Assembly: GCF_035581345.1 (NCBI RefSeq)
Contig: NZ_CP141608.1
Span: forward strand, 2,820,501-2,884,500
From: Pseudomonas sp. JQ170C
GTDB taxonomy: Bacteria; Pseudomonadota; Gammaproteobacteria; Pseudomonadales; Pseudomonadaceae
Reading direction: 5' to 3'
DNA: 64,000 nucleotides
Part shown: in pieces, positions 17,592-26,590 of the stretch
Layout: every line of letters starts with the position of its first letter
How positions within the stretch are numbered: position 1 is the first letter of the stretch
Notes under the pieces: generated by a model
Told to the model about the DNA's origin: nothing
What the model saw: only the letters and a program-made list of their open reading frames with translations
The model's database searches: none
Made by a program: the position numbers and the translations under genes

Positions 17592-18788
17592 ATGGATATC
17601 CATTTCACGCGCGACGAACTCGCGTTTCGTGACGAGGTGCGCGCGTTTCTCGAGCTGAACCTGCCCAAGGACCTGGCCGAACGCGTGCGCCATGGCAAAA
17701 GCGTCTCCAAGGCCGACAGCGTGGCCTGGATGCGCACCCTGAACAACCAGGGCTGGCTGGCGGCCAGCTGGCCGGTGGAGCATGGCGGCACCGGCTGGAG
17801 CGCCGTGCAAAAGCACATCTTCGACGAAGAGTACGCCCGGGCCGGTGCGCCGCGGATCATTCCGTTCGGCGTCAATATGGTCGGCCCGGTGATCATCAAG
17901 TTCGGCACGCCCGAGCAGAAGGCCCACTACCTGCCGCGTATCCTCAACTGCGAAGACTGGTGGTGCCAGGGGTACTCCGAGCCCGGTGCCGGCTCTGACC
18001 TTGCCAGCCTGCAGACCCGCGCGGTGCGCGAGGGCGACACGTACGTGGTCAGCGGCCAGAAAACCTGGACCTCCACCGCCCACCAGGCCGACTGGATGTT
18101 CTGCCTGGTGCGCACCGACCCCCAGGCCCAGGCCCAGCGCGGCATCTCGTTCCTGTTGATCGACATGAAATCGCCGGGCATCACCGTGCGGCCGATCATC
18201 ACCCTCGATGGCGGCCACCACGTTAACGAGGTGTTCCTGGATAACGTCCGGGTGCCGGTTGGCAACCTGGTGGGCCGCGAGCACGAAGGCTGGACCTGCG
18301 CCAAGTACCTGCTGACCCATGAACGCACCACCATCGCCGGCATCGGCAGCGCCAAGGCCATGCTCCAGCGCCTCAAGCAGGCGGCGAACATCGAGCTGCG
18401 CAACGGCAAACCCCTGATCGAGGACGCGCAGTTTCGTGCCCAGATCGCCGAAGTCGAGATGCAGCTGATGGCCGTGGACATGAGCAACCTGCGCATTCTG
18501 GCCGCTGCCCGCGACGGCGGTGTGCCGGACGCGGAAAGCTCGATCCTGAAGATCAAGGGCACCGAGATCCGCCAGGCCATCACCTACCTGCAATCCAAGG
18601 CGGTCGGGGCCTACGCCGTGCCGTTCCTGGAAAACGAACTGGGGTACGGGCATGCCGGTGATCAACTGCACAACGACTACAGCGCCACCGCCACCTGCCA
18701 GTACCTGGATATGCGCAAGGCCTCGGTTTATGGCGGTTCCAACGAAATCCAGAAGAACATCATCGCCAAGATGATTCTCGAACTCTAA
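17592..18788 (+). CDS. Acyl-CoA dehydrogenase, probable catalytic (alpha) subunit
   Basis: A 398-residue ACAD. The flavin motif GYSEPGAGSDLASL (about residues 127-140) and GQKTWTST (155-162) are intact. The C-terminus has SVYGGSNEIQKN, so the catalytic base is not at the MCAD position. Glu244 in LLTHERTTIAG occupies the isovaleryl-CoA dehydrogenase-type position. It is followed after 10 bases by an ACAD lacking both glutamates, giving a second probable heteromeric pair like the one at 8294-10554. It sits in the same operon as the alcohol and aldehyde dehydrogenases, which links it to the acid they would produce. Confidence 0.88.
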   Translation: MDIHFTRDELAFRDEVRAFLELNLPKDLAERVRHGKSVSKADSVAWMRTLNNQGWLAASWPVEHGGTGWSAVQKHIFDEEYARAGAPRIIPFGVNMVGPVIIKFGTPEQKAHYLPRILNCEDWWCQGYSEPGAGSDLASLQTRAVREGDTYVVSGQKTWTSTAHQADWMFCLVRTDPQAQAQRGISFLLIDMKSPGITVRPIITLDGGHHVNEVFLDNVRVPVGNLVGREHEGWTCAKYLLTHERTTIAGIGSAKAMLQRLKQAANIELRNGKPLIEDAQFRAQIAEVEMQLMAVDMSNLRILAAARDGGVPDAESSILKIKGTEIRQAITYLQSKAVGAYAVPFLENELGYGHAGDQLHNDYSATATCQYLDMRKASVYGGSNEIQKNIIAKMILEL

Positions 18789-18798
18789 GGGGCAGGCC

Positions 18799-19941
18799 AT
18801 GGACTTCAAATTGACTGAAGAGCAGCAGATGCTGCAAGACACCGCTGCCCGCCTGGTACGCGATACCTATGGCTTCGAGCAGCGCGAACAGCACCTGCAC
18901 AGCGCGCGCGGCTTCAGCTATGCCTTCTGGCAGCAGCTGGGGGAACTGGGCCTGACCTCGGTGCCTTTCGACCCTGCCTACGGCGGCTTTGGCGGCAACG
19001 GCGTGGACCTGATGCTGGTGGCCCAGGAGCTGGGTCGCGGCCTGTGCCTGGAGCCGTTCCTGTACTCCGTGGTGTTCGGCGGTGGCCTGGTCGAGCAACT
19101 GGGCAGCCAGGCGCAAAAAAGCGAACTGCTGCCCCAGGTGGCCGCGGCCTCGCTGCAACTGGCCGTGGCCCTCGAAGAGCCGCAAAGCCATTACCAGCTG
19201 CACGATGTACAGACCCGCGCCAGCACCACACAGGGCGGCTGGACCCTCGATGGACGCAAGGCCGTGGTGGTGGGAGGGCACAGCGCCAACCTGCTGCTGG
19301 TGTCGGCACGCACAAGCGGCGAGAGCCGTGACCGAACCGGCATCAGCCTGTTCCTGGTCGACCCGAAAAGCCCGGGTGTGTCCCTGCGCGAGTACGCGAC
19401 CCTGGATGGGCGCAAAGCCTGTGACGTACTGCTCGAGCAGGTGCACATCAGCGCTGGCGCCTTGCTCGGCGAGCCGGGCGCAGCGCTGCCGGCGCTGCAG
19501 TACCAGCAGGGGCGGGCCATTGCAGCGCAATGCGCGGAAGCGGTGGGCAGCATGAGCGCCGCCTGCGACCTGACCCTGGACTACCTCAAGACCCGCAAGC
19601 AGTTCGGCCAGCCGATCGGCAAGTTCCAGGTGCTGCAGCACCGCATGGTCGACATGCACATCGAACTCGACCAGGCCACCTCCATGTCGATGCTCGCGGC
19701 CTGCCTTGCCGACGCCCCCGACAGCGACGAGCGCAGCCGCGCGCTGACCGCCGCCAAGTTCATCGTCAGCAGGGCGGCGCGCTACATCGCCGACCAGGGT
19801 ATCCAGCTGCACGGCGGCATCGGCCTGACCTGGGAATACGTGCTGTCGCACCACGCCAAGCACCTGTTGATGGTCGCCCGGCAACTGGGTGACGACGACC
19901 ACCACCTGCACGCCTACAGCGAACGGATGCAGTCCCTGTAG
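18799..19941 (+). CDS. Acyl-CoA dehydrogenase, probable non-catalytic (beta) subunit
   Basis: A 380-residue ACAD-fold protein. It begins MDFKLTEEQQMLQDTAARLV, a typical N-terminal helix, and keeps the C-terminal bundle (TRKQFGQPIGKFQVLQHRMV, QLHGGIGLTWEY). The TEP flavin motif is replaced by ALEEPQSHYQLHDV, and the C-terminus is LSHHAKHLLMVARQLGDDDH with no glutamate at either known base position. The gene directly follows the catalytic ACAD at 17592. This is the gene order of alpha/beta ACAD complexes in which the beta chain completes a shared active site. The final codons run into a REP element. The complex is inferred. Confidence 0.85.
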   Translation: MDFKLTEEQQMLQDTAARLVRDTYGFEQREQHLHSARGFSYAFWQQLGELGLTSVPFDPAYGGFGGNGVDLMLVAQELGRGLCLEPFLYSVVFGGGLVEQLGSQAQKSELLPQVAAASLQLAVALEEPQSHYQLHDVQTRASTTQGGWTLDGRKAVVVGGHSANLLLVSARTSGESRDRTGISLFLVDPKSPGVSLREYATLDGRKACDVLLEQVHISAGALLGEPGAALPALQYQQGRAIAAQCAEAVGSMSAACDLTLDYLKTRKQFGQPIGKFQVLQHRMVDMHIELDQATSMSMLAACLADAPDSDERSRALTAAKFIVSRAARYIADQGIQLHGGIGLTWEYVLSHHAKHLLMVARQLGDDDHHLHAYSERMQSL

Positions 19942-20071
19942 GCGCGGGCTTGCCCCGCGACCGCCCCCTGAGTCGTGCACATCCAGGTGCAGATTCACGA
20001 TCCATCGCGGGGCAAGCCCGCTCCCACAGGCGCCCCAGGGGCCGGTAGGAGCGGGCTTGCCCCGCGATCCC
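19937..20071. repeat. Three REP units between ACAD and MFS genes
   Basis: REP sequences lie at about 19938-19961 (+ orientation), 20003-20029 (inverted) and 20043-20070 (+). Between the first two is a short form of the CCTGAGTCGTGCACATCCAG spacer seen in the array at 49862-50721. They separate the ACAD pair from the MFS gene and may reduce read-through. Confidence 0.85.
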
Positions 20072-20128
20072 GCACCGTCCCCCCCGATCGCCCCCCGCCG
20101 GGCCCTGCAGCCGGCCAAGGAGAGCACC

Positions 20129-21457
20129 ATGAACGACGCCGTTGCGATACCCGCCACAACCGACGCAGACGCCCTGGAAACCCGCGAGGTGTTTCGCAAG
20201 GTCATCCTGCGCCTGCTGCCGTACCTGTTCCTGGCCTACGGCCTGAACACCATCGACCGCCTCAATGTGTCGTTCGCCAAGCTGCGCATGGCCGAGGACA
20301 TTGTCCTCACCGATGCCGCCTATGGCATTGGCGCCGGAATTTTCTACCTGGGCTACATCCTCTTCGAGGTGCCGAGCAACATGTACCTGCAACGCATCGG
20401 CGCCCGCGCGACGCTGACGCGGATCATGGTGCTGTGGGGGCTGGTGACCGTGGCCACGGCCTTCGTCACCACGGCCAACCAGCTTATCGTCGCGCGGTTC
20501 TTCCTCGGGGTGGCCGAGGCCGGGTTTTTCCCGGGCGTGATCCTCTACCTCACCTACTGGTTTCCACCGGCCCTGCGCGCCCGCATCACCGCCGTGTTCC
20601 TGATGGCGGCGATGATCGCCGGGGTCGTCAGTGGCCCGCTGGCCGGCTGGATCATGACCCACCTGCATGGCTGGATGGGGCTGCGCGACTGGCAAGTGCT
20701 GTTTGTGGTCGAAGGCATTCCGGCAATACTGCTGGGGGTGTTCGGCTGGTTCTGGCTGGTCGACAAACCGGCGGATGCACGCTGGCTCACGCCCCGGCAG
20801 AAGCAGCTGCTGAGCAACGCCCTGGCGCAGGGGCAGGGCGCCGACACGGCCCGGGCGACCCTCGGTGAAGTGTTGCGCAACCCTCGTGTGTACATCGCCG
20901 GCCTGGTGTTCTTCTGCCTCTACAGCGGCTCGAACACCGTGTCGTACTGGATGCCGACGCTGATCCGCGGCTTTGGCGTCGACGACCTCAAGACCATCGG
21001 TTCGCTGGCCAGCCTGCCGTACCTGCTGGCGCTGGTGGGCATGTATCTGTTGGCGCGCAGCTCCGACAAGCGCCTGGAGCGACGCTGGCATGTGGCGGTG
21101 CCGGTCCTGGTCAGCGCCGGCTGCTTTGCGCTGTTGGGCCCGGCCCAGGGGCACCTGGGGTTCTCGGTGGCGCTGATGACCTTGGGAGCGGCGTCGGCGC
21201 TGGCCTCGCTGTCACTGTTCTGGACCATCCCCCCGGCGCTGCTGACGCCGTCGGCCGCTGCGGTGGGCATTGCCGTGATCAGTTGCATCGGCGGCCTGGC
21301 GGGGGTGATCAGCCAGGTGGTGGTGGGGGCGATCAAGTCGGCGACCGGCAGTTTGTACCTGGCCTTCGACGTCATCGCCGTTGTGCTGGTGATGGGGGCG
21401 GTGCTGTTGCTGGTGGCAATTCCGGCCAGTCAGTTACAGGAGCGGCACGGCCACTGA
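20129..21457 (+). CDS. MFS transporter, anion:cation symporter-type
   Basis: A 442-residue major facilitator with about twelve hydrophobic segments. It carries the family signatures DRLNVSFAKLRM in the first loop, FEVPSNMYLQRIGAR before helix 3, and the GVAEAGFFPGVILYLTYWFP segment of the ACS (anion:cation symporter) family, whose members import organic acids such as phthalate, tartrate and hydroxyphenylacetate. The ATG at 20129 has an AAGGAGAG ribosome binding site at 20117-20124. It probably imports an acidic substrate or intermediate. It is paralogous to the MFS gene at 58512-59843. REP units separate it from the dehydrogenase operon, so co-transcription is uncertain. Confidence 0.9.
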   Translation: MNDAVAIPATTDADALETREVFRKVILRLLPYLFLAYGLNTIDRLNVSFAKLRMAEDIVLTDAAYGIGAGIFYLGYILFEVPSNMYLQRIGARATLTRIMVLWGLVTVATAFVTTANQLIVARFFLGVAEAGFFPGVILYLTYWFPPALRARITAVFLMAAMIAGVVSGPLAGWIMTHLHGWMGLRDWQVLFVVEGIPAILLGVFGWFWLVDKPADARWLTPRQKQLLSNALAQGQGADTARATLGEVLRNPRVYIAGLVFFCLYSGSNTVSYWMPTLIRGFGVDDLKTIGSLASLPYLLALVGMYLLARSSDKRLERRWHVAVPVLVSAGCFALLGPAQGHLGFSVALMTLGAASALASLSLFWTIPPALLTPSAAAVGIAVISCIGGLAGVISQVVVGAIKSATGSLYLAFDVIAVVLVMGAVLLLVAIPASQLQERHGH

Positions 21458-21459
21458 AG

Positions 21460-21496
21460 GCCGTGCGGGGTGGCTCGTTGAGCGACCCCGCACGGC
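21460..21496. terminator. Bidirectional terminator between convergent MFS and regulator genes
   Basis: A perfect 12-bp stem (GCCGTGCGGGGT with ACCCCGCACGGC) carries an inner GCTC/GAGC stem in its loop. It lies 2 bases after the MFS stop and 5 bases before the stop of the convergent regulator gene. Confidence 0.7.
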
Positions 21497-21501
21497 GCCG
21501 G

Positions 21502-24183
21502 TCAGGCGATCCAGCCTTTGCTCCGGGCGATGGCCAGGGTCTCGGTGCGGCCCTTGGTATCGAGCTTGGCGTAGATCTTTTGCAGGTGCGATTTGACCGT
21601 GAACTCGGACAGGAAGACTTTCTCGGCGATATCGCGGTTCTTGAGACCCACGGCCAGTAACTGAAGGATCTGGTATTCGCGTGCGGTCAGTACCTTCTGG
21701 GCGCCGTTGTCGTCGTGCACCGCTGCGCTTTCCCCGGCCTCTGCTCCCAGGTACTGCAGCAACTCCTCGACAAAGTTGGGCTCGATGCCCAGTTCCTTGC
21801 AGCGCGGCCTGCCGCTGACGGCCCAGCGCTGCACCAGGCCGGCCAGGCGCTCGCCTTCCTCGATGAAGGTCGCCAGGAAACCCTCGTGGCTGGCCAGGCG
21901 CAAGGCATCGTTGAGCGCCTGGAAGGCCTCCTGCGCGTGCTGCTGGCTGTCCAGGGCCATGGCCAGCAGGATGTGCAGCTTCAGTTCGCGGCGCACATGC
22001 TGCCAGTGCCGCGCTTGTTCGATGGCCGTACGCAAGGCCTGGGCCGCCTGCGCGCCTTCACCCTGGACGATGCGCAGGCGCTGGCGAGCGATGCTGGGGG
22101 TATCGACCTCGTTGGCAAAGCGGATGAAATCGGGGCGGTCCCAGTCACCGTTCTGGTCGGCGGCGTGCAGCGCCTGGCTGGCGACATCCAGGCGCTGCTC
22201 GAGCATCGCCACCCGCGCGCGTTCGAGCCAGGCCGAGCACTGCAGGCGACGTGAGCCGACCTGCTGGCCGATCTGCTCCAGCTCCACCAGGCAGCGCATC
22301 CAGGTGGTGCGATCGCCCTTGTTGTAGGCAATGCGCGCCGTGAGCACATGGGTGACGATCTGGTTTTCCGGCGAGATCACCTGCTTGGCGAAGTACAGGC
22401 AGCGCGTCAGGGTCTTTTCGGCCTGGTCGAAGGCAGCGACTTCGTACATCAGCAGGCCGTAGAAAATATCCAGCGACAGCTTGGCTTCATGGGACTTGCG
22501 CTGACTGCTGCCCAGCGGTGCATCGACGGTGCCTTGCATGCGCACCAGGGCGTTGCTCAAACGCCCCTGGATCAAGTCGAGGATGCTTTCGTTGACGCTG
22601 AACGTATGACGCAAAAAACTGACGTTGATGTGCGGATTGCGCTGCAGCGCCGTCGACAACAGGCTGCGGGCTTCATCGTAGCGGCCGTTGGCGACCAGGT
22701 TCTGGGCCACCGAGCTGGCCAGCACCATGTACAGGTTGACCTCATCGGCGGGCATCTGGCCGAGCAGTTCGAGGCCCAGGGTGCAACAGGCTTCGGCGTG
22801 ATCGGTCGCCCCCAGTTGCAGGCAATGCAGCACCCGGGTCACATAGGCGTACTGTGGCCCGCAGACCCGCTCCAGGCGTTGGGCGACCAGCAGGGCGTCT
22901 TTCATGCGCGTGGTGGTAGCCAGCAACCAGGCATAGGACTTGGTCAGGTAGGGGTAGCCATCGCGGGTTTCCTGGTCGATGCGGTCGAGCCAGCGCAGCA
23001 ACAGGCGGGTGCGGCCGCTGTTGATGAGGGTGTCCATGTGCTGGTTCAGGCGCCTGGCGGCTTCGTCGTGCAAACCGGCGCTGAACAGGTGCTCGATGGC
23101 CGGGATCGGTTGCTCGTTGGCGAAAAACCACTGGGCGGCGGTTTCGTGCAAGCCCTTGGCCATGGTCGGGTGCAGGCGCTCCAGGGCATGGCGCAGGAAA
23201 CTGGCGAACAGGTGGTGGTAGCGAAACCACTGCTGCTGGCTGTCGACCGGCACCAGGAACAGGTTGCTGCGATCCAGGTGCTCAAGCATCGCGCCGCTGT
23301 CGCTGCGTCCGGTCACGGCCTGGCACAGCGGCACGCAGAACTGGTCGAGGATGCTGGTCTGCATCAGGAACAGGCGACAGTCCTCGCTCTGGCGCATGAG
23401 GATGTCTTCGGTCAGGTATTCGGCCAGCTCCAGGTTCGAGCCCGAGAACGAAGCAATGAACGCGCCATGGTCCTCGCGATCCTTGAGCGACAGGCTGGCC
23501 AGGTACAGGCCGGCGATCCAGCCCTCGGTGCAGCGGTACAAGGTGGCCAGTTCGTTGTCGCGCAGGGGGATCTGGCGCTTGTCGCGAATGAACGCCATGG
23601 ACTCTTCAGGGGTGAAGCGCAAATCGGCGGGCTTGATTTCCAGCAACTGGCCCCGGGCCCGGATGCGCCCCAGGCCAATGGCCGGGGCGGCGCGAGAGGC
23701 CATGACCAGCACGCAGCCTGCGGGCAACTGTTCAATCAACTGCTGGAAAAACTCCAGGACTTCGCTGTTCTGGATCACCTCGACTTCATCGAGCAGCAGG
23801 GCAAAGGGCTGCGTGCAGGCGGCAATCTGCTCCAGCAGCGCGTCGACGCCGCAGACGAGGGCGTCTTCGATGCTGGCCGGCAGGCACGCGGCAAGGCCGC
23901 TGGCCAGGATGCGAAGAAAACGCGGCAGGTCGTTGTCGGCAGGCTCGAGGTTGACCCACAGCACCTGCTTGCCGGCAGCCAGGCTGCGCTCGCGGTACTG
24001 CTGCAGCAGGGTGGTCTTGCCAAACCCTGCGGCGGCGCGGATGAGGATCAGGCGGGTGGTGTCGGTATTGGCCATCTGCTCGAGCAGGCGCAGGCGCGGC
24101 AAATGGCTGTCGGCGGATTTTGGGCTGGCGTACTTGGTCGAGGTGGTTTTGGGAATGGCAACCTCGTCCCGCTGAACTGGCAT
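21502..24183 (-). CDS. Large MalT-like LuxR-family ATP-dependent activator (second copy)
   Basis: An 893-residue STAND-type regulator. Walker A is RAAAGFGKTTLLQQY (about residues 49-63) and a Walker B-like FALLLDEVEVI follows near 126-136. The middle is a long helical-repeat sensor region. The C-terminal LuxR/GerE HTH reads LTAREYQILQLLAVGLKNRD, then KVFLSEFTVKSHLQKIYAKL. Domain layout and many positions match the first copy at 12139-14811, so the two are paralogues. GGAGG precedes the start. It is divergent from the operon at 24480-29773, separated by a 296-bp region with dyads, and probably activates that operon and perhaps itself. The ligand is unknown. Confidence 0.9.
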   Translation of the reverse strand: MPVQRDEVAIPKTTSTKYASPKSADSHLPRLRLLEQMANTDTTRLILIRAAAGFGKTTLLQQYRERSLAAGKQVLWVNLEPADNDLPRFLRILASGLAACLPASIEDALVCGVDALLEQIAACTQPFALLLDEVEVIQNSEVLEFFQQLIEQLPAGCVLVMASRAAPAIGLGRIRARGQLLEIKPADLRFTPEESMAFIRDKRQIPLRDNELATLYRCTEGWIAGLYLASLSLKDREDHGAFIASFSGSNLELAEYLTEDILMRQSEDCRLFLMQTSILDQFCVPLCQAVTGRSDSGAMLEHLDRSNLFLVPVDSQQQWFRYHHLFASFLRHALERLHPTMAKGLHETAAQWFFANEQPIPAIEHLFSAGLHDEAARRLNQHMDTLINSGRTRLLLRWLDRIDQETRDGYPYLTKSYAWLLATTTRMKDALLVAQRLERVCGPQYAYVTRVLHCLQLGATDHAEACCTLGLELLGQMPADEVNLYMVLASSVAQNLVANGRYDEARSLLSTALQRNPHINVSFLRHTFSVNESILDLIQGRLSNALVRMQGTVDAPLGSSQRKSHEAKLSLDIFYGLLMYEVAAFDQAEKTLTRCLYFAKQVISPENQIVTHVLTARIAYNKGDRTTWMRCLVELEQIGQQVGSRRLQCSAWLERARVAMLEQRLDVASQALHAADQNGDWDRPDFIRFANEVDTPSIARQRLRIVQGEGAQAAQALRTAIEQARHWQHVRRELKLHILLAMALDSQQHAQEAFQALNDALRLASHEGFLATFIEEGERLAGLVQRWAVSGRPRCKELGIEPNFVEELLQYLGAEAGESAAVHDDNGAQKVLTAREYQILQLLAVGLKNRDIAEKVFLSEFTVKSHLQKIYAKLDTKGRTETLAIARSKGWIA

Positions 24184-24479
24184 TGAAAACCTCCGCTGCT
24201 GCCGCCTGCCGCGCGAGGAGCCCGGCGCAGGCGATCAAATTATTATTCTGCTGGGGCCGCATACTGCCACGGGTGGCAGATGAGCGGTGGGGCACGCGAC
24301 CATCGTCTGCACCCCAGGTCGAGCCCGATTATTGTTCGCGCCGCAGGGCATTGGATACCGGCCCACCCGGTGAGGGTGGCTCTCGCTCACCCAACCCCCA
24401 TGCAACGATTGCTGCAACACATTGAAACGGGTTTTTACCGTTTCGTTCTTGCAATCTTGTGGCGGGCAAAGGTTTTCGT
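24184..24479. promoter_or_regulatory. Divergent control region with several dyads
   Basis: This gap between the second MalT-like regulator (-) and the thiolase operon (+) is less GC-rich than its surroundings. It holds a 12-mer dyad GCCACGGGTGGC (24266-24277), which recurs in the control region at 52558-52569. It also holds CCACCC-N5-GGGTGG (24363-24379) and GAAACGG-N7-CCGTTTC (24424-24444). The last lies close to the operon start and may overlap the promoter. No gene is seen here. Confidence 0.5.
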
Positions 24480-25313
24480 ATGGATGCACAGCGCACGCTC
24501 TACCGCGAAGATCACGAGCTGTTTCGCACCGCCGTGCGGCGCTTTGTGCAGCGTGATTACCTGCCGCACCAGGGCAACGGCGCGCCGGACCGCCCACTGT
24601 GGTTGAAGGCCGGTCACCAGGGCTTGCTGTGCGTGACCTTGCCGGCCCAGTACGGCGGTGGCGGTGACTTCGGCCATGCCGCGATCATCCGCGAAGAATT
24701 CGCCCGTGCAGGTCTGCATGACCAGGCCTTGTCGCTGCACTCGGACATCGTCGCCCCCTGCATCGCCCGCCTTGCGACCGATGAGCAGCAGCAGCGCTGG
24801 CTGCCGGGCATCTGCAGCGGTGAGCTGGTCCTCGCCCTGGCCTGGGCCGATCCCGACAGCGCCGATGGCGAAGTCCGGACCCGCGCCCACCACGAACATG
24901 ATCATTACCGCATCCACGGCAGCGCCTGCGTCGTTGGCAATGGCGATGACTTTGACCTGTTGCTGCTGGCCTGCCAGATCGACGGCGAAGGCGGCGACAC
25001 AGGCCTGAGCCTGATCGTCGTCGAACGCGACCGTCCGGGCCTGGACGCTGGCGGCACGGCTATCGGCCTTGCCGACGTGCGAGTGCCCCGCGCCAATCTT
25101 CTGGGGCAGGCGGGCAGGGGCCAGGCCTGCCTGGACCAGGCCCTGCAGCAACAGCACTTGCTGAGCGTGATTTTTGCCACCAGCCAGCTTGAGCAACGGC
25201 TTGAGCCGGTGTTGGGCAGCGCGCAGCAGCGCTGGGACCCGAACGACGCGCGCCTGGCCCTCGCCGCCATCAAGACCCGGGCCTTGAGACTGGGCCTTGA
25301 GCTTGGTTCGTGA
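24480..25313 (+). CDS. Truncated acyl-CoA dehydrogenase-like protein
   Basis: A 277-residue protein aligned with the N-terminal and middle domains of ACADs (DHELFRTAVRRFVQRDYLPH, TLPAQYGGGGDFGHAAIIREEFAR). It stops about 100 residues early and lacks most of the C-terminal four-helix domain. The flavin motif is degenerate: LAWADPDSADG stands where M/L-TEP-x-AGSD is expected, and the GSK-x-F/W-I-T/S segment reads GSACVVGNG. It is therefore probably not an active dehydrogenase on its own. No C-terminal remnant follows; the next gene starts 51 bases later. It is the first gene of a complete operon, so it may be kept as a structural or regulatory subunit, or be decaying. The ATG at 24480 is chosen because ACAD similarity starts there. 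Confidence 0.72.
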   Translation: MDAQRTLYREDHELFRTAVRRFVQRDYLPHQGNGAPDRPLWLKAGHQGLLCVTLPAQYGGGGDFGHAAIIREEFARAGLHDQALSLHSDIVAPCIARLATDEQQQRWLPGICSGELVLALAWADPDSADGEVRTRAHHEHDHYRIHGSACVVGNGDDFDLLLLACQIDGEGGDTGLSLIVVERDRPGLDAGGTAIGLADVRVPRANLLGQAGRGQACLDQALQQQHLLSVIFATSQLEQRLEPVLGSAQQRWDPNDARLALAAIKTRALRLGLELGS

Positions 25314-25363
25314 GCCGGGCCGCGCTTTCCAACCTCCTTTTTCACCCGTCAGGACACACCACC

Positions 25364-26551
25364 ATGAGCGAAAACGTAATCGTAGCCGGGGTCGGCATGA
25401 TCCCCTTCAGCAAGCCCGGCGCCAGCCCCAGCTACATCGACATGGGCGCCGAAGCCGTGCGCCTGGCGCTGGCCGATGCCGGCCTTGACTACCACCAGGT
25501 ACAGATGGCCTTTGCCGGCTACGTCTATGGCGACACCACGTGCGGCCAGGCCGTGCTGTACCGGGTAGGCCGCACCGCTATTCCGGTGTTCAACGTCAAC
25601 AATGCCTGCGCCACCGGCTCCAGTGCCCTGTACCTGGCCCGCGCGGCGGTGCAGAGCGGTCAGGTCGAGTGCGCCCTGGCCGTCGGTTTCGAGCAGATGC
25701 GCCCGGGGCCGACCCGCTCCAACTTCGACGACCGCCCGTTGCCACGGGGCGACTACCTGCCGATCCAGGATGAACTGTGTGCTGATGCCGGTGATATTCC
25801 GCGCAACCTGATCACCTTCGGTGGCGCCGGGCGCGAGCACATGCGCAAGTACGGCACGCAGATGAGCACCTTTGCCGCGATCCGCGCCAAGGCCAGCCGC
25901 CACGCGGCCAACAACCCCCTGGCGCTGTTCAAGAAAGTGGTCAGCACCGAAGAGGTGATGAACGACCAACTGATGTGGGAAGGGGTCATGACCCGCATGA
26001 TGGCCTGCCCACCCACCTGCGGCGCGGCGGCGGCGATCGTCTGTTCCCCGGCCTTTGCCCGCAAGCACGGCCTGCGTCGTGACGTGGCGATCCTCGGTCA
26101 GTCGCTGGTGACCGACCCGGTGGAGTCCTTCGAGCCCAAGACCATGACCGGTTTTGTCGGCGCCTACATGGCCGAGCGCGCCGCCGGGGCGGTGTACGAG
26201 CAAGCCGGCGTGGGGCCGCAGGACATCCGCGTGGTCGAGCTGCACGACTGCTTCGCCCACAACGAACTGCTCACCTATGAAGCCCTGGGCCTGTGCCCGC
26301 AGGGCGGCGCCGAAAAATTCATCCTCGACGGCGACAACACCTATGGCGGTCGCGTGGTCACCAACCCGTCCGGCGGCCTGCTGTGCAAGGGCCACCCCCT
26401 GGGTGCCACGGGCCTGGCCCAGTGCTACGAGCTGACCCATCAACTGCGCGGCAGCGCCGGCGCGCGCCAGGTCGAAGGCCTGCAGCACGGCCTGCAACAC
26501 AACCTCGGCCTGGGTGGCGCCTGCGTGGTCACCCTGTACGGCAAGCAGTAA
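25364..26551 (+). CDS. SCP-x-type thiolase (acetyl-CoA acyltransferase), first copy
   Basis: A 395-residue thiolase of the lipid-transfer/SCP-x branch. The nucleophile is Cys82 in NVNNACATGSSALYLAR. The second-site segment is ELHDCFAHNELLTYE, the histidine of GHPLGATG is near residue 344, and GGACVVTLYG lies at the C-terminus. It cleaves a 3-oxoacyl-CoA with CoA to a shortened acyl-CoA plus acetyl- or propionyl-CoA; SCP-x enzymes favour 2-methyl-branched substrates. AGGA at 25351-25354 supports the ATG. Paralogues lie at 39009 and 48223. SCP-x thiolases often come with a DUF35 partner; none is visible in this window. Confidence 0.9.
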   Translation: MSENVIVAGVGMIPFSKPGASPSYIDMGAEAVRLALADAGLDYHQVQMAFAGYVYGDTTCGQAVLYRVGRTAIPVFNVNNACATGSSALYLARAAVQSGQVECALAVGFEQMRPGPTRSNFDDRPLPRGDYLPIQDELCADAGDIPRNLITFGGAGREHMRKYGTQMSTFAAIRAKASRHAANNPLALFKKVVSTEEVMNDQLMWEGVMTRMMACPPTCGAAAAIVCSPAFARKHGLRRDVAILGQSLVTDPVESFEPKTMTGFVGAYMAERAAGAVYEQAGVGPQDIRVVELHDCFAHNELLTYEALGLCPQGGAEKFILDGDNTYGGRVVTNPSGGLLCKGHPLGATGLAQCYELTHQLRGSAGARQVEGLQHGLQHNLGLGGACVVTLYGKQ

Positions 26552-26590
26552 TCACCCCCTCCCGTTCAACGAAAACAAGAGACAGGCTCC

